NCBI GenBank assembly: GCA_963693285.1
Contig: OY848931.1
Coordinates: forward strand, 2,758,144 to 2,822,143
Reading direction: 5' to 3'
Length of the DNA stretch: 64,000 nucleotides
From: Xestospongia muta
Lineage: Eukaryota; Porifera; Demospongiae; Haplosclerida; Petrosiidae
In this document: piece by piece, positions 34,612-47,339 of the stretch
Position numbering within the stretch: position 1 is the first letter of the stretch
Layout of the letters: each line of letters begins with the position of its first letter
Program-made: the position numbers and the translations under genes
The notes under the pieces: generated by a model
The model's input: the letters and a program-made list of their open reading frames with translations, nothing else
Database searches by the model: none
What the model was told of the DNA's origin: nothing

Positions 34612-35602
34612 TTAACTAGTCATGGGAAGACACATATCCAGAATATGTTTTGCTACAGAAGGTTCAAGACCTGGAGGCAAATCCACTGCTGTTATTATAA
34701 CACACCAAGTAACTTCGCTAGATCGTTTGTAGTACAAAATTGGATGACATCTGCAAGACTACCAGCATTATGGTTCCTTTGATCTAGTATATTCTCCAGA
34801 TTACATGGCTAATTTTCAAAGCACATCCTATCTCTCTCCAATCATATTCTATGGCTATAGTAAACGAATAAGACCCAGTTTGTTTTCTATATACAAAGAA
34901 TGTCATCAATATATATTGCGTAATAAATTAGTTTATGAACATAGACATGCAGGGAAATGCTGTATGTATTAGTTGTATATAAAGCCTTACCAACATTAAC
35001 AGGAACACAAGCTTTTTTCTCATGTTGAATGAGTAGACTACTATCAGTAATGTCTATAATGAAAGTAGAAATATAATAATTGCAGCTACAGTTACATAAT
35101 CTAATTAAAATGGATACATTAGTTTATGTGCATTATAGTTTACAATTATGGTAGTACTCTGGCCTAAATACAATAGTTTTTGACTGGCCAATGAGTGATC
35201 TTTGTTTGCATGCTTTTTGTCTGTTGAAAATAAAACGTTGATAAATAGGCAATAAATGACTGTAATGCATACAGTGTATAGCAATAATTATATTCACTAT
35301 TGTTAGTGGTTATATTAATTATAACTATAAAGTAGAGAAAATGTACACAAACAATATAAAAGTAATAATAGAATGAAAAATAGATTTAAGAATTAACTTT
35401 TTATCCACAGAGTATAGATGAAAAGTGGATTGTACATATGGTAACAAATAAATTGAATTGAATGTCTATACATCTTACCAGGATCTTTCATATTCCTTTC
35501 TAGATTTATATTTGTAGCTACAACTTCTGAAGTTACACCAGTAGTGTATGTAATGAAAACCCTAACATGGCCAATGTACTCTTCAACAGTCATGTCTGGA
35601 GT
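34612..35602 (-). pseudogene. 3' exons of a second Death-domain gene, frameshifted
   Basis: Three minus-strand exon-like blocks fit by phase: 35602-35479 (MTVEEYIGHVRVFITYTTGV, phase 0 to 1), 35053-34991 (DITDSSLLIQHEKK, phase 1 to 1) and 34854-34612. The last reads AIEYDWREIGCALKISH, then after a frameshift NLENILDQRNHNAGSLADVI, then after a second shift SSEVTWCVIITAVDLPPG, ending MTS-stop. Its pattern is that of the Death-like C termini seen in the neighbouring gene, including the small phase-1 linker exon. With two frameshifts it is probably a pseudogene. The first block overlaps a plus-strand open island, so its strand is uncertain. Confidence 0.45.
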
Positions 35603-35788
35603 CTACTAAAAGCAGTCTGTCAACATATCATTGACTTATGTATTATTCTTCCACATATTGAATCAAAGGACTTTGCTACAATGACTAATGTGACAGTCTT
35701 ACCACCTCTTGGTTCAAGCACTATAGCTGAGGCAGATAACTCAGCTGCTACTATCAATCAACTTGACTTCCTAGACTGTTACTGGTAA
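35567..35788 (+). other. Coding-like island, also present at 50.8 kb
   Basis: A 73-codon plus-strand frame (LKAVCQHIIDLCIILPHIES, FATMTNVTVLPPLG) recurs near 50790-50960 as KAICQHFMDSSIILSYV and FATMTNVIVLPPLG, ending at the same CDCYW-stop. The minus strand is also open over much of it. I cannot identify it. It may be part of the PHR-like gene family copies. Confidence 0.35.
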
Positions 35789-36494
35789 AATGCTGTCTGT
35801 ACAAGTAAAACTGAAAGTGCAGGGCTCATTTATATTACAGGTGAATGTGTCCATTGACATGTTGGAGCAACCACTTTTACATGTACATATGCAATAATGC
35901 CATCAGTTAAGTTATCTAATAGTACTTAGATGAATAGTCACTAATTTATTGTTTGTACATGTACATAATATAAACATTACACATATTAATGATATATTAT
36001 AATTATATGTTATTGTATCATTACAATAGAAAGTCACTGTTGATACTGCTGTGGCTTCATTGACACTAGAAGCTCCCAAAGATCACAAATCTGTTTTAGG
36101 TGAGTCTCATGTGTGATGTACATTTTTTGCACTGGTTACTAACGAAGGCCAAATACCATGTGGTCCTTTGAAGACTGTTGCTTTTTGAAGAGCCTGTGTG
36201 GCATCTATTCTCTTATTAATAGTGATCTTTACCACTTTATTTGCAATTGTATAAAGTATAATATGAATATTTAATAAGTAGTTACTATGAATTATATTAT
36301 ATTATATTATATTATGTCCTATCTTTTTATATAGTCTGTACTTAAAAGGTCAATCGAAGGATTATGCTAAGTCAGCTATTGGAAAAGTTTTATTATATTT
36401 AACAAAAGATCATTGAAGAAGCTTGTAATGTGGTCCTGGAATGTATTCCCATTCTGTAAGTAGTACCTGATATGATATATAATTATGCATGTAA

Positions 36495-36496
<2 letters not shown>

Positions 36497-36537
<41 letters not shown>

Positions 36538-36546
36538 TACACACAC
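36497..36546. repeat. (TC)n / (AC)n microsatellite
   Basis: About 15 TC units followed by about 9 AC units. Confidence 0.9.
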
Positions 36547-36689
36547 AAAGTGGGCTATTTAGGATGTACATATATGTTGCTATGGCAATTGTCAATGAAT
36601 ATGAGGTAAGTAATTGCATTTATTACCTCCTACAGTGTATTTGAATTCGACCATTCCATTTAAAGTACAAGAGTCAGCTAATGATGTAG

Positions 36690-36966
36690 CCAAGTAGAGT
36701 TTAATATGACCACACCTTCATGTTACTATAACTTTTACAAATGTAAGAGGGTAAGACAATTTGTCCATCTATATGTCTGACTCTCTAGTATTTTATCAAC
36801 TATCTATCTATTCATTCATTCTTCCATCCACTCATCTTTCTACCTATTTTTTTCTATCCATTAAACATGTTACAATGGTGAAGCACACTGTGCTGGTGCT
36901 AGTGATAATTTTGATCCAACTGAACTAATTTGTCCAACTTGTTTTAATAGTAGAGGTCAGTTCAGG
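36690..36966 (+). pseudogene. PHR-type E3 ligase C-terminal exons, copy with lost acceptor
   Basis: Two exon-like blocks: one ending CYYNFYKCKR before gtaaga at 36751, and one at 36865-36965 (CYNGEAHCAGASDNFDPTELICPTCFN) before gtaaat. They match, in order, the cysteine-rich C-terminal region I recall from MYCBP2/Highwire/RPM-1 (YYVCYKC ... GGEARC ... FDPxELIC). The sequence before the second block is TTAA where the related copy at 58.25 kb has the acceptor TTAG, so splicing would fail. It is a broken copy. Confidence 0.5.
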
Positions 36967-36969
36967 TAA

Positions 36970-38065
36970 ATTTGTTATGTACAAGCTCATTCTCATTACT
37001 GTAAGAATAGAAATTAGTCTTCTTTTAATACTATGTAGCATAAATGTCGTTAATATTGTTTTGTGGTCATGTACTTCTGTTTTGGGTACCACCCAGGTTT
37101 GGATACTGACTGATATAGAGCACAAACTACTGATAAGTTTGTTACTTTTAGGGAAGTCACATTTGCTTGTATTTAGTAGCAATGGCAAATCATTTATGTT
37201 CAAGTCATGCATAGACAGTCATTGAGTTTAATGTATCTTGATGTATGCAATTTTTTTAGATAAACTAAATGCTTCGATCTAGCTTTTTAGAAGAGTAGCT
37301 AAGAGCATACTAATGATAAGCATTGTGACAAGTACTGATGTACAGTTTATTAACTTTCTTAGGTCATTATTGAATATGTTGTAATGTGGACTACATTATC
37401 TAATGGTACTTAATAAGATATCCTAGATGTTGTTAGCCAATCTTAGCCCACCCACTTTAAATATACATTCCTGCTTTTTTACACTATGACTTGACTAATG
37501 CATGAATAGAAGGGAATCTGTGACAAGTGGCATCGGTACATCAAACTTAAACTTAAGTGTGTTTCCTTATCGATTTTTATGTCCATATATTAATGACCAA
37601 CAAATCTGTTTGTCTGTTCATTCTTCTATGAACCATCTTTTCTTATTCAATTCTTTTCTTACTCATTCATTAAGTCTATGAACAATGTGACATAGCTTCA
37701 ACCAAAGATAAAGGCTGTCTGTTGTCACAGGCTGTGGCTAACACCTAAGAAATATAATGAATCATTGCACATAATCGAATACTGTGTATGAAAATGTGAC
37801 TGAAACGTTTTGTGCAAGTATCAAATACATCCTATGTATTGTATTATACTGAAACTGAAAGTCATCATGTAGCCTTCCTACATATCTGTGACAGTATACC
37901 CCAATGGAACTGACTCTGAAATGCCTACTTCATTTTGAGAGTCACAATACCTAGTAAGAAGGATTTATAATTTTTTCAGTCCTGTGGTAAGACTGATGTT
38001 GACTATATATAGCATACTATGGTAAGCATTCTAAGTGACTGTATTAAGTACTAACTGGTTTATTA
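36970..38065. other. No gene recognised; part of a segmental repeat
   Basis: AT-rich. The part at about 37485-37860 recurs as a direct repeat at about 45395-45750 (shared words: ATGACTTGACTAAT, GACAAGTGGCATC, GACCAACAA). A splice-bounded open block at 38078-38142 (SCTSVPALSALVDHLLLSL) lies just beyond. Confidence 0.4.
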
Positions 38066-38447
38066 ACTTTCCTAGGTCATGTACTTCTGTGCCAGCTTTA
38101 TCTGCTCTTGTTGACCACCTTTTATTATCTTTGAATTGTGTAGGTTTACAGATAAATATTCTATTTACAAAACTATATTATATGTAACTAACATGTAATA
38201 CAATATTAAATTGCATTGAAAAAATGATTTCTATTGTTTAATTTTGTACTTGAACTAGTACTCCGGTGCATTTGAAAATTATTTGCTGTATAATTATCAT
38301 CACCTTTCCAAGCAGAGGCTAACACAGATTACTACATCAACACCAAAGTTACAATGGTAGGACATGTTGTTATCAAATGCTAGCTATTACATGTATATCC
38401 TTAAATTAGTGATGTTCTCACATCACTGTTAACAGAGACATACAGAA

Positions 38448-38633
<186 letters not shown>

Positions 38634-38639
38634 AGGGAG

Positions 38640-41600
38640 GAAGTTAGGGAGGAGATACAAAGTTCCTTTATTCAAGGTCATGTGACAATCACATAACGTG
38701 TACATCTATACGGTATAATTTTCTGGAAGTCCTTAAAACATTGTCCAGCTGAGCATCAGCATGTCATCCATGTTATTAGATCACACAGTTGGATTTTTGG
38801 AGTGTTAACTCAGTGATGGACAACAGTAATGACTGTTGAAATTTTGTCATCATCACTCTTAGTCTCTGATTTACTACCAACTACTATAGCTCATTTAGGA
38901 CCTATTGCTTCACTATCTATTTGTCCATCTGTCCAACTGTGATATGTCCTTTTTCCCATTCATCCATTAATCCATACTTCAATCCATCCATCTGTGAGCT
39001 GCACACCCATTCATCCATTCATTCATCTATCTGTCTATCCATCCATCCATACAAACATACCTTGTCCTTGGTTTATTTAGTCCTCAGTAACAGTATTAGA
39101 TATGGTACAACATACATTTCCTGTTGCATCTTCAACTGTACAAGAATTTAAAAATTTCCTTGAGGAAACATATGGCTATTTAGATGTTAAACTAACTCAT
39201 TATGTTCAGTTGAAACTGATCATCCTTACAAACAAACCTTAGTCTCACATTTCAGATTCCAGTTCCCAGACCAGGCTCAATAAATGAGTCTGAAATTTCA
39301 TCCTAAATGTGGTAATGTGGTTTGCATGAGAAGAAGACAAACTGGCCAGTTCGTTGATTTTGTATAAGAAAGCTTTTGATAGCAAAGTTCCACCCGCTAC
39401 AGAGAATGTTGTATCATCAATGATTGATATTAATTTGGACAAGCTATTTACTGATTTCAACACTTTTAAGTAGACACTCCTCCTGGAATGATTCTCAGGT
39501 TCTCTTTCTCTGTCTCTGTCTGTCTCAGTCTCTGTCTCTGTCTGTCTTACTCCCTCTCTCCCCGTAATACAGCATTGTTCAATGTGGCTCCAATATTAGT
39601 TCCAAACTTAATGTGAAGGGGTCTTTCATTGGCTAAAGGGAATAAAATTGAAGCTATTGAATTGATATGAAAGAGAAATAAAGTGGAGATGCAGGTGGAG
39701 CTGGAGCTGATGATAATAGCCTCCATTCATAATGTCTTGAAGAGTTCTATGCATGTTTAACTATATTGCTATGCAAAAAGAATGTAAAACAGAGGTACTT
39801 AGATTATTTGGATTATTGAGTAGAGTGAATTGATACATCATTCATTCATCCAACCAATGGCAACCATCCATTCATTTATATGATTTTATTATCTATACTT
39901 ACTATTCAACCCTCAATTATACATTCATGGTTCATATATACTATCATATGATGCCTTTATAGTCATTACACTGCAAGGCAAAACATTTGTTTGATGAAAG
40001 CATCAATGTAATAAGAATATACAGTAGCTCATTTGCCCAATTTAACTGCTTTTTGTTGTTTGAATTGTCCATAATCTCTGGCATGTGGTATTGATATAAA
40101 CCAGTAATTTGTAGTGATATCACTTTTGTGGATGTACTTCTTGTATCTTCAGAACATTCATGGCATCTATATTAAAAGGATAAATGAATATGTCTTGTTG
40201 TATAATGATTATAAAACAAAATATTTTTAATTCCCAAGTGTTAATAATTTTTCCATTGTTATGTTATGATACAATGGCATGTTTCATTGCCTCTTATAAC
40301 TGTCTAATTTCTTTGGCGATTGATATGATCAGTCCATTGAATGACTAACCCCATTGCAACAAGTTCATGTTTTTAGTGCTTTTGTTCTTACATTAAATTA
40401 TAATGTATAGAGACTGGATATAATATGGGTGTCCTACAGGAAAAAAACATCACCTTGATACAATATTTTTGATCTGTTTTACCTGTAGACAGTGTATTAA
40501 CTCTGATATAAATAGTGACCCTTCTGATGTATGATTGTGTGATGACAAGGATAGATAATCGACAATGCATTGATGTCAGTGTTGATTCTGGACATTTTGT
40601 TGATTCTCTGTAAGAAAGCTGACAATAGTGAACTTTCTCCTGCTACAGAGACTGTTGTATGATCAATGATTGGTATTAATGATTGGTACTAATTTTCAAG
40701 ACTTTGGATTACACATTTCTACTGGACTGGTTCTCATACCAAGTATATCCTGATTCTTCAACTACACGTAGCTCTAAAAGGATTCATCTCTTCGCTCCTC
40801 TGTTATCCATTCATATAGCCATCCATCCATTTCTCCATCTACCTGTTTATTAAGCTATCCATTCATTCATTAAGCCATCCATCTAGCTATTCAAGCATAT
40901 ATCCATTAATCTATATAATCTTTTTATGTAATTAGGTAACGAAGTGCATATCATAATTAATACACAAATAGAATATGAGAAAAGAGACAAGTCCAATCAT
41001 TATGGTATCAAATGTCAACTTATTGGTTAAGAACAATCAAGAGACATAAACAGGTGATAATCATATGAGAATCATGTGATCATGATATGTCACTATTGTC
41101 TGTCTCTGTTTAGTGTTTGTCTCTCTTAGAAAAAGGATTACCTACTTTGGGTGCTAAGATCTCAACCTTCCATATCCTAGTCACTGAAATAAACAGAGCC
41201 ATACACGATGCCAGTTATTATTGTCAGTGTGTACATGTACCATGTGCTACCATTGACTTGTGTACTCTGATTGACCTCCCCTTTTTTCAATAAAGAAATT
41301 AACTGTTAGTTATTATCCTAATGATACTGAAAACGCTGATATCAGAAATTGTCTCTGGTATGTAAGAGGTTGAGGGAGAGAAACAACCTGCAAACTAGTT
41401 GTAATGATTGTGGACTGAAGGAAGGACCTCTGAAAAGCAGATAGAATCAGAAATAGATTAGATGTACAATACATAGATAACTATCAAACTGATTGATAGG
41501 TACATTTAGACATAAATGTTACTATTGGACAAAATACTTAATACAAAAGTAAATGGACACTGCATTTTTATATTTGCAGAGCACATTAGTGGAATTAATA

Positions 41601-41900
41601 ACTAACATATTATCTGATGCATGGTAAACCCAAGTTCTCCTCAATGCAATACAATGTAAATATTCATTGATAATCACCATAGCAACACCCTAAAGACCCC
41701 ATATTTATAGCAACTAATTGACATTAATTGATTGATAATTATCATAGCAACAGTATCCATGACAACATTGACTATCTATGTTACAGGTAGAGGTAAAGGT
41801 GCCTGTAAGTTCTATAGTACTAATAGTAATACTGTGGCCTGTAGCTATTGGTAATATTTGTGCTGATCCTGAGTGTCAAGAGAGACCTGTCTGTGATAAG
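38640..41900 (+). repeat. Segmental repeat, copy A
   Basis: Blocks of this region recur in the same order at about 43030-44760 and, inverted, at about 45800-46960 and 53560-54420. Shared landmarks: CAAAGTTC-TTATTCAAGGTCA, CCAACTACTATAG-TCATTTAGGACCTATTGC, ATCC-rich simple sequence, ATACACAAATAGAATATGAG, and AAGAACAATCAAGAGACATAAACAGG. Insertions and deletions separate the blocks. Confidence 0.7.
39081..39242 (+). other. Open exon-like island (53 codons)
   Basis: After a TTTATTTAG acceptor the plus strand is open for 53 codons to TAG: VLDMVQHTFPVASSTVQ, KNFLEETYGYLDVKLTHYV. Related, more broken copies lie at 43447-43600 (+), 46826-46960 (-), 48178-48300 (+, two partial) and 53735-53880 (-). 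I do not recognise the family. Confidence 0.4.
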
Positions 41901-42500
41901 TCAATGTTTTGATGTGTAAAATAAGAGAAGAAGTCATGTCTCCATGGTGTGGCACTCAAGATGACTCCACTCACCTGCCACTAAAACAAAGTCCTGACAA
42001 TATGTGATGTCATATTTTTATACAGTGCGACGTTCAAGTGCATTTTGTTTAATGCCTATAAGTTAGTCATAAGAGTACTTCACAATCTTTATATGTTTAG
42101 ATAAGGAAGCCTCAATGCAAGAAATCGTCATAGGTACTCTAGCATATTCCACCACTACTTTTAAGCTCTAAATCATCCTTTAGTCATGTCAGAGGTCTTC
42201 TGATATTACAGAAGAGTACATTAGAAATAATCATCCTTTATTAACATGTAATCTATATTCTAACATAGGCAATCAGTCTTAATTTCATGCAAAAATGAAA
42301 AACTGGCTACTGGTACTTACATGTCCTATAGTGATGGTAAAGCTGTTGTAATTGTTCTTATCACACTATGTTTTCTTCATAGATACGTATTCATTTTCAA
42401 GCTTGATTGCCATGTTATGGAGCATATTCCAGTGATAGAACTTCCAGCTCTTGGTTGTTTAGCTAGTGGTCAAAGTAAAGTCCAGCTTTGACCTGTTAAA
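41786..42500 (+). pseudogene. PHR-type E3 ligase-like cysteine-rich block, copy A
   Basis: After a TTACAG acceptor: GRGKGACKFYSTN and, with a frameshift, ADPECQERPVCDKS, then WCGTQDDSTHLPLKQSPDNM. The run order matches the Cys-rich stretch before the RING of MYCBP2-like ligases as I recall it (CRFC, DPEC, PCG, CLPCL). Stops interrupt it. Further exon-like text lies at 42382-42493 (CHVMEHIPVIELPAL). Confidence 0.45.
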
Positions 42501-42969
42501 GGTAATAAATACAGGCAGTTAAACAAGTCATTGCAGTCATTTCAGAATACTTTCAGGGTACTAGGTACAGTAGTGACCTGTTACTGATATCATGTTTTCT
42601 GTGAACAAATCTCTCCTGTTAAACAGGTTTGGAGTGTTCAATGGCTTAGGGGATAGTTCTTATACATATGAAAATCTTCATCTTAAAGGTAATAATTTCA
42701 GTGATAGTTACAACAAATGTAATTGATACATTCTTGCATGGTGATTACAGCAGATACAAACAGTCATGAAAATTACTATGGATACCTTTCATTAATAATT
42801 GGTATGGTCACTTTATATAGGATGATACAACTACAGGATTGCACAAAGGATCGTTTGATTGATCAGGTTTTTATGGAGACAACAATTTCATCAATCCTTG
42901 AACCTGGAACCAGAAGTGATCTACATGACTCAAGATGATTTTGTGGTTTTATTTTACCCTATGTTTTAA

Positions 42970-44760
42970 GGAAGAAATGAGTATTTTATGACCAGAGGGC
43001 ATGCTTTTCACAGTGTATTTAACTGGTAACCCTAAGCCTAAGCCATAAATGGGACCGGCTACAAAGTTCTATTATTCAAGGTCAGATGACAATCACATAA
43101 CATGTACATTTACATTCATACTGTATAATTACATATCATTTTATAGTCCTGCATGTCCTTAAAACATTGCCCAGCTCAATACAGTAGAATGATGGACCGA
43201 CATTAGAGGCTGTTAAAATTTTCTTATCATAATTTAGTGTCTAATTTATTACCAACTACTATAGATCATTTAGGACCTATTGCTTCACTACAACCCAAGG
43301 TATTGTATCTATTTGCATATCTGTCCATCTGTGATATGTCCCTTTATCCATTAATCTTTTAATCCATCCATTCATCAATCTGTAACATTTACACCCATTC
43401 GTCCATGTGTCCATTTACCAAAATACCTTGTCCTTACTTTATTTAATCATCACTAACAGTATTGGATTTGGTACAACATACACTTCCTGTTGTATCTTCA
43501 ACTGTACAATAACTTTAAAATCTCCTCAAGGCTACTTAGATGTTAAACTAACTCATTATGTTTCAGTTGAAACTGATCATCATTACAAACAAGCCTCAGT
43601 CTCACATTTCAGAGTCCAGTTCCCAGACCAGGTTCAATAGATGGATCTGAAATTTGATCCTAAATGTGATTTGCACAAGAAGACAAACTGGCCAGTTTGT
43701 TGATTCTCTGTAAGAAACTGGCAATAGTGAACTTCCTCCTGCTTCAGAGACTGTTGTATCATTAATGATTGGTATTAATTTGGACTATCTATATAATGAT
43801 TTTCAAGACTTTGGATTAGACATTCCTGCTGGACTGGTTCTCATATCAAGTATATCCTGATTCTTCAACTATACGTAGCTCTAAAAGGATCCATCTCTTC
43901 ACTCCTATGTTATCCATTTATATAACCATCCATCCATTTGTCCATCTACCTGTTCATTAAGCCATCCATTCATTCATTAAGCCATCCATCTAGCTATTCA
44001 AGCATTTATACATTAATCTATATAATCTTTTATTTAATTTAGGTAACGAAGTCCATATTATAATTAATACACAAATAGAATATGAGAAAAGAGACAAGTC
44101 CAATAATTATGGTATGAAATGTCAACTTATTGGTTAAGAACAATCAAGAGACATAAACAGGTGATAGTCATATGAGAATCATGTGATCATGATATGTCAC
44201 TATTGTCTGTCTCTCTTATAAAAAGGATTAGCTATTTTGGTGCTATATGAACTGGTGCACTCCTTTTTGAAGATGTCAACCTTCTATATCCTAGTCAGTG
44301 AAATAAACAGAGCCATACACGATGCCAGTTATTATTGTCAGCGTGTACATATACCATGTGCTGCCATTGACTAGTGTACTTTGATTGACCTCTCCTTTTT
44401 TCAATAAAGAAATTAACTGTTAGTTATTATCCTAATTATACTGAAAAAGCTGATATGAGAAGTTGTTTCTGTTATGTAAGAGGATGAAGGAGAGAAACAA
44501 CCTGCAAACTAGTTGTAAGATTGTGGAGTGAAGGAAGGACCTCTGAAAAGCAGATAGAGTCAGAGATAGATTAGATGTACAATACATAGATGACTATCGA
44601 ATTGATGGATAGGTACATTTAGACATACATGTTACTATTGGACAGAATACTTAATACAAAAGTAAATAGACACTGCATTTTTATATTTACAGAGCACAAT
44701 TAGAGGAGTTAATAACTAACGTATTATCTGATGCATGGTAAACTCAAGTTCTCCTCTAAT
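42970..44760 (+). repeat. Segmental repeat, copy B
   Basis: Direct repeat of most of 38.64-41.6 kb, lacking the long GA run. The distal part (44041-44720 versus 40937-41610) is the best conserved, with differences every 15-30 bp by eye. Confidence 0.7.
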
Positions 44761-45394
44761 GATGCTATGAGTAATAGTCTGTGTAATTGATCTAGAGAAT
44801 CTCGTGACGAACCATGTTGGAACTATTACTGTGACTTACAATAAAGTATCAAGATATTTGGAGGCTTCATTCATATTGGTAACAGTTGACTCTGGAGTAA
44901 GAATGGATGAATAGATGGAGAGATAGGTAGTTGGATAATAGACGGGTAGGTAGATTAATAAAGGGATGGATTTAGATTTTAAACAGAGGAATGAATTTAT
45001 AGCTAATTGGACAAAGAGAAGGATGTAGATATATAGCAATCCATTGAACAGTTACTACTAAAAAGCTGATATGAGGATTGTTCAAGCTTGTGCCCAAAAG
45101 GTAATTATATCACTTAATTTCTTTAAAATACACACGCTCTCTCTCTAGTTTCCTGTTGATTATATAGCTCAACAGATGGCTCTCAAATGTTGGTGTCTTG
45201 ACTTCTAACCTCAAGATCACTTGTTTCTTTTTCTATGTCTGGTATTTGCTAACATTAATGAAGCTGTCACTGGCATGTAAGAGGTTAAAGGAGAGAAACA
45301 ACCTGGAAACAAGTGGTAAGATATTTGACTGAAAGAGGGAAACTCTGAGAAACAGAGAGAGTGAGAAAGAAAGGGATAGATTAGATGTACAACA

Positions 45395-45750
45395 CAATGA
45401 CTTGACTAATCCAGGAGTAGAAGGGAAATCTGAGACAAGTGGCATCAGTACATCAATTTTTAAGTCACTTTCCTTGTCAATTTTTCTGTCCATACATTAT
45501 TGACCAACAAGTCTGTTTGTCTGTTCATTATTCTGGGAATCGTCTTTTCTTATTTCAATTCCTTTATCTCAATTATTAAGTGTATCAACAATGTGACATA
45601 GCTTGACCAAGGATAAAAGGCTGTCTGTTGTCTCGGACTGCTGCTGACACCTATGAAATGAAATGAATCATCGACATAATCAACTACTGTGTATGAAAAT
45701 GTGACTGAAACATTGTTTTGTTTGAGTATCAGATACATACTATGTACTAC
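45395..45750 (+). repeat. Direct repeat of 37485-37860
   Basis: Shares TGACTTGACTAAT, AGACAAGTGGCATC, CATTATTGACCAACAA and AACAATGTGACATAGCTT with the copy 8 kb upstream. Confidence 0.6.
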
Positions 45751-45799
45751 ATTACAATAATATAACTAACAGGTAATTTCTGTATTGAAAAAGGGAGAG

Positions 45800-46960
45800 G
45801 CCAATCAAAGTACACTAGTCAATGGAAGCACATGGTACATGTACATGTAGACAATAATAACTGGGATCTTGTATGGCTCTGTTAATTTGACTGACCAGGA
45901 TATAGAAGGTTGAGATCTTCAAAGAAGTACACCAAAGTAACTAATTCTTTCTCAAACAGATCTAGAGTCAAACACTAGAAAAAGACAATAGTGACATACG
46001 CATTATCACCTCATGATTCCCATATGACCATCACCTGTTTGTTATCTCTTGATCATTCTTAACTAATAAGTTGACATTTGATGATATAATGATTGCATTT
46101 GTCCTTTTTCTCATATTCTATTGCAATATTAACTATAATATGTATTTCATTACCTAAATTATATAAAAAGTATTAAGTAGATTAATGGATAAATGGTTGA
46201 ATGGATAGATAGATGGCTTAATGAATGAATAGATGGATGAATGAACAGACAGATGGACAAATGGATGGGTGGTTATATGAATGGATGGATGGTGGTAGAA
46301 TGAAGGGATAAATAGAGAAGTGCAGAAATGGATCCTTTTAGTGCTACATTTAGTTCAAGAATCAGGATACACCTGGTATGAGAACCAGTCCAGCAGGAGT
46401 GTCTAATTCAAAGTGTTGAAATCGGAATATAGATTGTCCAAATTAATATCAATCATGGATGGTTCTTGGTGCAACTTGACTATGATGACATCATAATGAA
46501 ATGACACAAAGTGCTGTCATCATATTGATGACATCACCTAAACGCTAAACCAAACCTAACATGATTAACTCTATGACACATAGTGATGTCATCATCGGAC
46601 ATGTTGTACACCATCAGTCAAGTTACACCAAGAAGCACCCTCAATCATTGATTATATGACTGTCTCTGTAGTGGGTGGAGCTATGCTATCACAAGCTTTT
46701 TTACACAGAATCAACAAACTGGCCAGTTTGTCTTCTTCTTGTGCAAAACCACATTTAGGATCAAATTTCAGACTTATTTATTGAGCCCAGTCTGGGAACT
46801 GGACTCTGAAATGTAAAACTAAGGTTTGTTTGTAGGGATGATCAATTTCAACTGAAGCATAATAAGTTAGTTTAACATTTAAACAGCCATTTGTTTCCTC
46901 AAGGAGATTTTTAAGTACCTGTACAGTTAAAGATACAACAGGAAGCTATTGTACCATATC
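45800..46960 (-). repeat. Inverted segmental repeat, copy C
   Basis: Reverse-oriented relative of copies A and B: on the minus strand it has the same succession of blocks, from the QHT/FPVASS-like island through the simple-sequence ATCC part to the block with CATCATATCTTCTATATCC-like text. Confidence 0.6.
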
Positions 46961-47339
46961 TAGCTTGATGCTTATGCTATGTGACTAGGTTCATCATGGA
47001 GAAGAATTACACAAAGAACATCACTGCATGCGAGAAAGAATGTCACATATTTATTCCTAACACTAAACAGTGATTTAAAGATTATCTGCATGCATGCATA
47101 GTGGAACGTGGTTACAACAAATAAACAATCTTTAGACATATTAAATTCTTAAGATAAGTTAATAGTCTAGTTTTATTGTTTGATTTTATATTGCTATGAT
47201 GATTATCAGTGAACATTTACATTGTATTTCCTTACCTCCTGCAGTGTATTTGAATTCAACCATTCCACTCAAGTTACAAGAGTCAGCTAATGATATATAT
47301 ATATATATATATAGTCCAATAGAGTTGACATGACCATAC

